Origin: Paenibacillus_I sp035510375
GTDB lineage: Bacteria > Bacillota > Bacilli > Paenibacillales > Paenibacillaceae
DNA: 64,000 nucleotides
Assembly: GCF_035510375.1 (NCBI RefSeq)
Contig: NZ_DATKHG010000019.1
Reading direction: 5' to 3' (one strand)
Part shown: in pieces, positions 58,054-64,000 of the stretch
Layout of the letters: every line of letters begins with the position of its first letter
Numbering within the stretch: position 1 is the first letter of the stretch
Made by a program: the position numbers and the translations under genes
Notes under the pieces: model-generated
What the model saw: only the letters and a program-made list of their open reading frames with translations
What the model was told of the DNA's origin: nothing
Database searches by the model: none

Positions 58054-58153
58054 CCTGAGACCGTAAATTTTGCTCCCTCACGCCGCTTTTGCCGGCCAAC
58101 CCTCGCTGAGGGCGCAATTTTCGCTCCCTCGCACGCTTTTCGCCTTTCACGCC
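58054..58153. repeat. ~50-bp intergenic tandem repeat, two copies
   Basis: CTGAGACCGTAAATTTTGCTCCCTC-type sequence recurs: GCTCCCTCA at 58072 and GCTCCCTCG at 58123 are 51 bp apart, with CGCTTTT following both. No gene is supported between 58034 and 58204; CGGAATCC...ATTCCGG at ~58152-58172 is a further small inverted repeat. Confidence 0.7.
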
Positions 58154-58204
58154 GGAATCCGTCATTATTCCGGTGTACGTTGCCCGGGCAGGTTGTTTCT
58201 TGCG

Positions 58205-58789
58205 CTAATCGATCACCCGCGCCGCACAGTGCCTCACCAGCATCGAAAGCTCGGCATGCTGGATCGTCTCAAGCAGTGATCGCGTCCGCTCGCCGCCTTG
58301 CCCGCGCTCTTGCGCCGTGACGGCATCGACGAACAGAAACGGATGCCACTCGCGCTGCTCCGCTATCGCCGCAATAGAATCGGCCACGCGCGACGGCGGA
58401 AGCCCTGCCGCCCGAGGACCGCAGCCGATCGCCTCAGCGACAGCTTTCTGCAGCTTTTCGAACACCGGCAAGCTGCCCGCCATATGAAACCAATATTTCG
58501 CGTTGCCGTAGTCGCCCTCCATCCGATGCATCACGCCGTGCCATAAGCTGCCCCAAGGCGTTTCAACCTGCTGGGAAATCGCGTGCGATCGGTCGAGGCT
58601 GCCGTTCCAGAGCAGCAAGCCCGCTTTAAGCGCAAGCGCCTCTTCCTCCTTACCCGGCCAGTCCACAGCCTCGAGCTTTGCAATCTCTTCATCCAATGAC
58701 GCGTTCCACGTTTCCCCCGGCCGCAGCGCCAACAACGGATCCCGCCGCTCCAGCCATTCCATCCACCCGTTTATCCTGTTCATCATCAT
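58205..58789 (-). CDS. Conserved hypothetical protein, HGVMHRMEGDY family
   Basis: 194 residues. WHGVMHRMEGDYGNAKYWFH is a block I associate with a widespread bacterial family of unknown function. No spans. ATG behind GGAGTATGG. Nothing in the neighbourhood suggests a role. Confidence 0.65.
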   Translation of the reverse strand: MMMNRINGWMEWLERRDPLLALRPGETWNASLDEEIAKLEAVDWPGKEEEALALKAGLLLWNGSLDRSHAISQQVETPWGSLWHGVMHRMEGDYGNAKYWFHMAGSLPVFEKLQKAVAEAIGCGPRAAGLPPSRVADSIAAIAEQREWHPFLFVDAVTAQERGQGGERTRSLLETIQHAELSMLVRHCAARVID

Positions 58790-58947
58790 GTTCCATACTC
58801 CTTCCTAACGCTTATAATTGCTTATAATTGCAAAAAAACGGTTCTCGAAAGTCGTCTTGCGGCACCAACGCGGAACGGAAGCGGCGCACTCGGGAAACTC
58901 CGAACGAATGCCGGTCTGCCCCGCATCCCCAAAACAAGGCTCTGTAA

Positions 58948-59133
58948 GGCAACGGGAAAACATCCCTTTATTATGTCGTTTGGATACGATTCTCGGCACA
59001 ATAGATGGAAAACCTCCCTTTAACTCTATCCAACTCGGTCAATCTCCCAACACGGAACAAATTTAGGCGGAGGTTTTCCAGTTATCCGAATGTATCACGG
59101 CATGCGACTCTCACTAGCTGGAGGATTTCCCGC
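58948..59133. repeat. Array of four related 16-bp elements, two in each orientation
   Basis: GGGAAAACATCCCTTTA (58948) and GGAAAACCTCCCTTTA (59007) are direct copies; GGAGGTTTTCC (59069) and GGAGGATTTCCC (59121) are inverted ones, spaced about 52-62 bp. GGAAAACCTCC and GGAGGTTTTCC pair exactly. It fills much of the 450-bp gap 58790-59242, where no gene is supported. Confidence 0.6.
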
Positions 59134-59191
59134 TACTTAAAGCCAGAGACGAATTTGTTTTCTACACAACTCACCTTCAACGCTAACAGAA

Positions 59192-59222
59192 CCGGAAAAA
59201 GCCGGGCAATTCCGCCCGGCTT
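59192..59222 (-). terminator. Terminator after the aldolase-family gene
   Basis: AAGCCGGGC pairs with GCCCGGCTT across AATTCC; on the minus strand TTTTTCC follows. Confidence 0.85.
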
Positions 59223-59242
59223 CTTCACTGTCGCCAATCTTC

Positions 59243-60205
59243 TTATTTGTCGTGCAGCACTTCCGGCGTCGTCAGCTTGTCGTAGAAATCGACCGCCTTG
59301 TCCTTGTCCGGCGTGTTGCGCAGCGCCATCGCCGAGCGAGGATGCTCGTCCAGCATGCCGGTGATCATGTACGGGATGATATAGCCCCACTCTTCCTTCT
59401 CGCGAAGCGGGATCATATAGTTCTCGATCATGTCGAGCACCGGACGGAGATCGTATTTCGAGTTCTTCAGGTTGGCCACAAGCAGCTCCGTCGGGCAGTT
59501 GCCGGCGGCGCGGCCCATGCCGTAGACCGACGCGTCGAGCAGCTCTACGCCCTTTTGCGCTCCAAGCAGCGTGTTCGCGAAGCCCATCTGCATGTTGTTG
59601 TGCATATGCACGCCAAGCCGTTTGTTCGGAAGATGCTTCCGGAACTTCTCGACCAGCTGGTCGATGTCGTTCGGCAGCAGGCTGCCGTAAGAGTCGACGA
59701 TATAGACGACGTCGACGACGCTTTCGGCGATCTCTTCGAAGGCTTCGAGCAGCTGGTGCTCCATGACGTTGGAGAGCGCCATAATGTTCAGCGTCGTCTC
59801 GTATCCGCGGTCGTGGAACAGCCGGACCAGCCTCAGCGCCTTGTCCACATCCTGGATGTAGCAGGCGACGCGGATCAGATCAAGCAGGCTTTCCTCGCGC
59901 GGCAAAATATCGTTCTCATCCACACGGCCGATGTCCACCAGAGCGGAAAGCTTCGTGCCGCCCTTCTGCGGGATCACCTTGCGCAGGAAATCGTCGTCCA
60001 GAAACCGCCATGGTCCCGCGGCGTCCGCGCCCTTGAGCAGCTTCGGCGAATTTTTGTACCCGATCTCCATATAATCTACGCCGGCTTCGTTCAGGGTGCG
60101 GTACAAGTGCTGAACGAACTCGACGCTGAAATCCCAATTGTTGACGAGTCCGCCGTCGCGGATCGTGCAGTCTACGATTTTGCAATGCCCGGTTTTTGCG
60201 CTCAT
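59243..60205 (-). CDS. HMGL-like/aldolase catalytic domain protein
   Basis: 320 residues from ATG at 60205, nine bases after GGAGAG. TIM-barrel of the DRE-TIM (isopropylmalate synthase/HMG-CoA lyase) superfamily: VDCTIRDGGLVNNWDF carries the catalytic Arg-Asp, metal His pair in GVHMHNNMQMGFAN, and ASVYGMGRAAGNCPTE near the end. The regulatory domain of LeuA-type enzymes is missing, so it is a single-domain lyase/synthase or an aldolase of 4-hydroxy-2-oxovalerate type; the substrate is not evident. Confidence 0.82.
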   Translation of the reverse strand: MSAKTGHCKIVDCTIRDGGLVNNWDFSVEFVQHLYRTLNEAGVDYMEIGYKNSPKLLKGADAAGPWRFLDDDFLRKVIPQKGGTKLSALVDIGRVDENDILPREESLLDLIRVACYIQDVDKALRLVRLFHDRGYETTLNIMALSNVMEHQLLEAFEEIAESVVDVVYIVDSYGSLLPNDIDQLVEKFRKHLPNKRLGVHMHNNMQMGFANTLLGAQKGVELLDASVYGMGRAAGNCPTELLVANLKNSKYDLRPVLDMIENYMIPLREKEEWGYIIPYMITGMLDEHPRSAMALRNTPDKDKAVDFYDKLTTPEVLHDK

Positions 60206-60283
60206 TCGAGGTAACTCTCCTCTATCCATTAGAATTCGTCACATTCCATCATACTTGAATCGTTCCCGGAACGCAAAACCATT

Positions 60284-61693
60284 TCACGGACTCGCGGGTG
60301 CTCCTTCCGGCCCGGTCATCCGTTCCGGCTTGACGATTTCATCGAACCGCGCGCCGTCGATCAGGCCGCTTTGCATCGCCGCTTCCCGCAGCGTCAGCCC
60401 TTCCGCGTGCGCCTTTTTGGCGATGGCGGCCGCATTCTCGTAGCCGATGTGCGGATTCAGCGCGGTCACCAGCATCAGCGACCGTTCCAGGTGGCTTTCG
60501 ATGACGGGCAGGTTCGGCTCGATGCCGAAGGCGCATTTTTGCTCGAACGCCAGCATCGCGTCCGCGAGCAGGTTGACGGATTGCAGAAAGTTGTAAATAA
60601 TGACCGGCTTGAACACGTTCAATTCAAAATTGCCCTGGCTCGCCGCGAAGCCGATCGCCGCGTCGTTGCCCATCACCTGGCAGACGACCATCGTCAACGC
60701 TTCGCTTTGCGTCGGATTGACCTTGCCCGGCATGATCGAGCTTCCCGGCTCATTGGCGGGAATGGTCAGCTCGCCGATACCGCTGCGCGGGCCGCTGGCC
60801 AGCCAGCGGATGTCGTTGGCAAGCTTCATCAGGTCGGCCGCGAGCGCCTTCAGCGCGCCGTGCGCATAGACGAGCGCGTCGTGGCTGGTCAGCGCCTGAA
60901 ACTTGTTCGGTGCCGACACGAACCGCTTGCCCGTGTAGGCGGATACCGCCGCCGCCGCACGGGGCCCGAATTCGGCCGGCGCGTTCAGCCCGGTTCCGAC
61001 GGCCGTGCCGCCGATCGCCAGCTCCGCGAGACGGCCGGCCGACTCGCGCACCATCGCGCCGCTCGTCTCCAGCATCGCCTGCCAGCCGCCGATTTCCTGG
61101 CCGAGCGTCAGCGGCGTCGCATCCTGCAGATGGGTGCGGCCGATTTTGACGATGCCGGCGAACGCCTGCGCCTTGGCGGCAAGCGTGGCGGCGAGCTTTT
61201 CCAGAGCCGGCAGCAGCTTGTCGTGCACCGCGATCGCCGCCGCCACATGCATCGCGGACGGGAACACGTCGTTCGAGCTTTGCGAACGGTTGACGTCGTC
61301 GTTCGGATGAACGCGCTCATTGGCGCCCTTGTCCCCGAGCTGCCGGTTGGCGACGTGCGCGATCACCTCGTTGACGTTCATATTGGTCTGCGTGCCGCTG
61401 CCCGTCTGCCAGACCACAAGCGGAAATTCGCCGTCGAGCCGGCCAGTGACGATCTCGTCCGCGGCTGCCGCGATCGCCGCCGCCTTCGTCTGCGACAGCT
61501 TCCCCAGCGAGGCATTCGTTTCCGCGGCCGCTTTCTTGAGGAGGGCGAGGGCGTGAATGACCTCAACCGGCATCCGCTGCCCGCCGATCCTGAAATTGTC
61601 GAGGCTTCGCTGCGTCTGCGCGCCCCACAGCCTGTCCGCCGGCACACGCACCTCGCCCATCGTGTCCCGCTCCACCCGGTATTGTTCCGTCAT
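60284..61693 (-). CDS. fumC: Fumarate hydratase class II
   Basis: 469 residues. Signatures: VWQTGSGTQTNMNVNEV, HPNDDVNRSQSSNDVFP, GRTHLQDATPLTLGQE, and GSSIMPGKVNPTQSE with the catalytic Ser. Converts fumarate to malate in the TCA cycle. ATG behind GGGAGG. Same strand as the next genes. Confidence 0.96.
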   Translation of the reverse strand: MTEQYRVERDTMGEVRVPADRLWGAQTQRSLDNFRIGGQRMPVEVIHALALLKKAAAETNASLGKLSQTKAAAIAAAADEIVTGRLDGEFPLVVWQTGSGTQTNMNVNEVIAHVANRQLGDKGANERVHPNDDVNRSQSSNDVFPSAMHVAAAIAVHDKLLPALEKLAATLAAKAQAFAGIVKIGRTHLQDATPLTLGQEIGGWQAMLETSGAMVRESAGRLAELAIGGTAVGTGLNAPAEFGPRAAAAVSAYTGKRFVSAPNKFQALTSHDALVYAHGALKALAADLMKLANDIRWLASGPRSGIGELTIPANEPGSSIMPGKVNPTQSEALTMVVCQVMGNDAAIGFAASQGNFELNVFKPVIIYNFLQSVNLLADAMLAFEQKCAFGIEPNLPVIESHLERSLMLVTALNPHIGYENAAAIAKKAHAEGLTLREAAMQSGLIDGARFDEIVKPERMTGPEGAPASP

Positions 61694-61810
61694 CGTTCGG
61701 CATGCCTCCCGTATTAAGCCATGATTTCATCAAACCGGAGATTTGTGTCGACTATTTTTGAAAACCTATACCACTCGGGAAAAGCTTTTCCCTGTTCCCG
61801 TTATATGCGG

Positions 61811-62308
61811 TCACGAACCGACGGCCGGCTGCTGAAGCAGCTTTCGGATATGCTTTTCGATCTGCTCGGGCGTTCTGGCGGGTGCGAACCGCTTGAGCAC
61901 GCTTCCGTCACGGTCAACGAGAAACTTCGTGAAATTCCATTTGATCGTCTTCGAGCCGAACAAGCCTGGGGCTTCGCGTGTCAGGTGCCGATACAGCGGA
62001 TGCCGGTCCGGCCCGTTGACGTCGATTTTGGCGAACATGGGAAACGCAACCCCGTGGTTAAGCTCGCAGAATGCGGCGATCTCCTCCTCGGTTCCCGGGT
62101 CCTGATTATTGAACTGGTTGCACGGAAAACCGAGAACGGTCAGGCCGGCCTGCCGATTCCGCTCATACAGCTGCTGCAGCCCGGTGTACTGCGGTGTGAA
62201 GCCGCATTGGCTGGCGGTATTGACGATGAGCAGCACTTTTCCCTTGTATTCCGCAAGCAGATGCTTGCTGCCGCCGATGGCGGTCACCTCGATATCGTAG
62301 ATCGACAT
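61811..62308 (-). CDS. Glutathione peroxidase-like thiol peroxidase
   Basis: 165 residues. Active Cys in NTASQCGFTPQYTGL, Gln/Trp partners in GFPCNQFNNQDPG and IKWNFTKFLVDRDG; the third Cys (GFPCNQF) is the usual resolving residue in the non-selenium group, which normally uses thioredoxin as reductant. ATG behind AGGGAGG. Confidence 0.93.
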   Translation of the reverse strand: MSIYDIEVTAIGGSKHLLAEYKGKVLLIVNTASQCGFTPQYTGLQQLYERNRQAGLTVLGFPCNQFNNQDPGTEEEIAAFCELNHGVAFPMFAKIDVNGPDRHPLYRHLTREAPGLFGSKTIKWNFTKFLVDRDGSVLKRFAPARTPEQIEKHIRKLLQQPAVGS

Positions 62309-62359
62309 AACCGTCCTCCCTAACTTCGCGCAGGTTATAGGATGTTGTCGTTCAATAAA

Positions 62360-62932
62360 CTACTGCCGGCCCCGGGAAGCGAACCGGCGCAACTCCCTGA
62401 TGTACGTGCCGACCGTCTCGTCCAACAGGCGCACGGTTTCTTCAAGCGGGGCGCCTCCGTTATCGGTGAGCGCCTGCCTGACTTTCTCGATGTAGGCTTT
62501 GCACAGGGGCTTGAGGTCCGGACGCGCTTGGCCGAAATCATGCAAATAGGCGGGCACGAAGTAGCAGTCCAGCATGCCGAACGGCAGCCGGAACGACTGT
62601 GCGCCCCCGCCGTGTTCAGACGATGCCTTCAGCCTGTCATACAGCTCGCTTAATACGATCTGTCCCAGCCGGTACGACCGCCGCGCGTATTCGTATTGCG
62701 ATTCATCGATCGTGCCGAGCTCGAACCGTTTGGCGTTCGTCTCGTCGAGCATATGCAGCGCTCCGCCCCATTCGGCGGCGAAAGTCAGCCAGAAATCCGC
62801 GTGCGCGGGCTCCACCTCGACGGCGATCCTCTGCTCGAAGACAAGGTCCGGATCGGCCTCCAGCCGCTCCAGCAATGCCGCCCGCTCCGCGGCGTAACGC
62901 TCTTCCGAGCCCTTCCATTCCTTATTGTTCAT
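62360..62932 (-). CDS. Uncharacterised 190-residue protein
   Basis: Mostly helical, charged, with EPAHADFWLTFAAEWGGAL and PFGMLDCYFVPAYLHDFG. No spans or known motif. Function unknown; on the same strand as the peroxidase and fumC with a 51-base gap. Confidence 0.6.
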   Translation of the reverse strand: MNNKEWKGSEERYAAERAALLERLEADPDLVFEQRIAVEVEPAHADFWLTFAAEWGGALHMLDETNAKRFELGTIDESQYEYARRSYRLGQIVLSELYDRLKASSEHGGGAQSFRLPFGMLDCYFVPAYLHDFGQARPDLKPLCKAYIEKVRQALTDNGGAPLEETVRLLDETVGTYIRELRRFASRGRQ

Positions 62933-63060
62933 CCTGCGTTGTCTCCCGTCAGCTTAAGCCGGTTCATTATCATTTATGCGATGTCCAATCTGATTCTGTG
63001 CCCATTATATCAGCTTTCCACCATTGCCGAAAACTTTCGCGTGCAACGTTGCGGCGGCTG

Positions 63061-63069
63061 TGCTATAGT
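63061..63069 (+). promoter_or_regulatory. Extended -10 promoter of queF
   Basis: TGCTATAGT (TG-N-TATAGT) lies 49 bases before the riboswitch. The 62933-63060 part of the gap holds nothing else I can support. Confidence 0.5.
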
Positions 63070-63117
63070 AACTACGATAACCGAAGAAGAAAATCTGCGG
63101 CCGGTTCAGGCGGCAGG

Positions 63118-63184
63118 AGAGGTTCGCGAACTCCCTCTATAAAAAACTAAGACCAGACGCTGCCGACGGCATCGTTTGTTTTTG
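63118..63184 (+). promoter_or_regulatory. PreQ1-I riboswitch with terminator platform
   Basis: AGAGGTTCGCGAACTCCCTC followed by TATAAAAAACTAAG (63118-63150) matches the class I preQ1 aptamer: P1 AGAGG/CCTCT and the A-rich tail that forms the pseudoknot. Next is a hairpin (CGCTGCC / GGCATCG) and TTTGTTTTT, an intrinsic terminator. PreQ1 binding would stop transcription of queF and the transporter. Confidence 0.9.
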
Positions 63185-63271
63185 CTTAGGTTTTTGAGAC
63201 GGTTTCACGAAATCTCGTTCTTCTTTTCAGACCCGGCGGGAGCGTCGGAGGAAAAGAGAGGAGATTTTTTT

Positions 63272-63772
63272 ATGACTGCAGGTAGAAACGCCGAAGAGCT
63301 GAAGGATATTACGCTGCTCGGCAATCAAGGCGCCTCCTATGTATTCACGTACGATCCGAAGCTGCTGGAATCGTTCGAGAACAAGCACCGGGGCCGCCCT
63401 TATTTCGTGAAGTTCAATTGTCCCGAGTTCACCAGCCTTTGCCCGATGACCGGACAGCCGGATTTCGCGACGATTTATATTTCCTATATCCCGGACGTTC
63501 GCATGGTGGAGAGCAAATCGCTCAAGCTGTATCTGTTCAGCTTCCGCAACCACGGCGATTTCCACGAGGATTGCGTCAACATTATCATGAACGACCTGAT
63601 CGGCCTGATGGACCCGCTGTATATCGAGGTATGGGGCAAATTCACGCCGCGCGGCGGCATTTCCATCGATCCGTATTGCAACTACGGCAAGCCGGGCACG
63701 AAATACGAAGCGATGGCCGAGCACCGCCTGATGAACCATGATCTCTATCCGGAAAAAGTGGATAACCGCTGA
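63272..63772 (+). CDS. queF: NADPH-dependent 7-cyano-7-deazaguanine reductase QueF
   Basis: 166 residues from ATG at 63272, behind AGAGGAG. Nucleophile Cys in FTSLCPMTGQPDFA, with the QueF motif ESKSLKLYLFSFRNHGDFHE (20 residues) and SIDPYCNYGKPG. Reduces preQ0 to preQ1, the last soluble step before tRNA insertion. Controlled by the preQ1 riboswitch; the transporter gene follows after 13 bases. Confidence 0.97.
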   Translation: MTAGRNAEELKDITLLGNQGASYVFTYDPKLLESFENKHRGRPYFVKFNCPEFTSLCPMTGQPDFATIYISYIPDVRMVESKSLKLYLFSFRNHGDFHEDCVNIIMNDLIGLMDPLYIEVWGKFTPRGGISIDPYCNYGKPGTKYEAMAEHRLMNHDLYPEKVDNR

Positions 63773-63785
63773 GGAGGCGCTTAAC

Positions 63786-64000
63786 ATGAACAAACTATGG
63801 GTTATGCTTTATGTAGCGGTTATCGCGGCGGCCAACATCTTGACCGCGTCGCTCGATCCGCTGCGCTTCGGCGCGTTCATCGTCCCGGTCGGCACGTTCC
63901 TGATCGGCGCGACCTTCGTGCTCCGCGACTTTGTCCAGAACGCGGTCGGCCGGAAGCTGACTTACGCCACGATCGCGGCGGCGATGCTGATATCCGCAAC
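63786..64000 (+). CDS. Queuosine-precursor transporter (VUT/YhhQ family), 5' part
   Basis: The visible 71 codons begin MNKLWVMLYVAVIAAANIL, with spans and the VPVGTFLIGATFVLRDFVQ block of the VUT_1 (DUF165) family, which takes up preQ0 or preQ1. ATG follows GAGGAGGCG. It shares the riboswitch with queF. Runs off the right edge. Confidence 0.85.
   Translation, partial: MNKLWVMLYVAVIAAANILTASLDPLRFGAFIVPVGTFLIGATFVLRDFVQNAVGRKLTYATIAAAMLISA

Overview
The window looks like chromosome of a spore-forming, fairly GC-rich Firmicute, most likely Paenibacillaceae (Paenibacillus, Cohnella or a relative). The evidence is strong AGGAGG-type ribosome sites with many TTG/GTG starts, a Phe T-box ahead of pheST, the pheS-pheT-zapA...mutS2 neighbourhood, a CotH spore-coat kinase, a type I toxin of the Hol_Tox kind, and a class I preQ1 riboswitch. 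The species is inferred, not proven.

Layout. 1-232: the end of an IS66-type element that has cut a small gene. 522-2229: a repeat-rich CotG-like protein beside CotH. 2393-10512: a possible nuclease-fold protein, cysteine synthase, an MFS carrier, small membrane proteins, DUF350, MutS2, a holin-like protein and a dead SDR gene. 10649-16330: an unusually long ZapA and T-box-controlled pheST. 16431-41653: an accessory region that reads as more A/T-rich, with two two-component systems, multicopper oxidase and cupredoxins, asparagine synthase, a C39 peptidase, CcdA/thioredoxin-type genes, a MurE paralogue, a BlaI/M56 regulator pair, NlpC/P60 enzymes, csoR-copZ, a VanY-like carboxypeptidase, a second cysteine synthase with a CsoR-like regulator, and hpf. 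41774-47622: nrdAB and metE. 47665-47867: a 27-residue toxin with a probable antisense RNA. 48167-51266: 5-oxoprolinase genes pxpBCA. 51622-57039: an ABC/ECF-sigma operon. 56999-62932: a deleted VWA lipoprotein, hypotheticals, an aldolase-family enzyme, fumC and glutathione peroxidase. 63118-64000: a preQ1 riboswitch, queF and a queuosine-precursor transporter.

The most interesting signal is in the accessory region. A 15-bp palindrome, ACTAC-N5-GTAGT, occurs in four intergenic promoter regions: before ccdA-(CcdA-like)-resA, before the MurE paralogue, before a membrane cupredoxin, and before vanY plus a beta-propeller gene. Two weaker copies precede an NlpC/P60 gene and a small membrane protein. 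A BlaI-type repressor and a short M56 metalloprotease lie in the middle, and the TACA/TGTA core is what BlaI/MecI/CopY repressors bind. I read this as a local regulon joining peptidoglycan remodelling with extracytoplasmic thiol and copper chemistry. The MurE paralogue has lost the DNPR diaminopimelate motif.

Other points are a recurring ~51-bp period in three unrelated intergenic tandem repeats, a tandem triplication of the pxpC gene start, a ZapA with about 400 residues of coiled coil, and an SDR pseudogene whose stop codon sits on the catalytic tyrosine.
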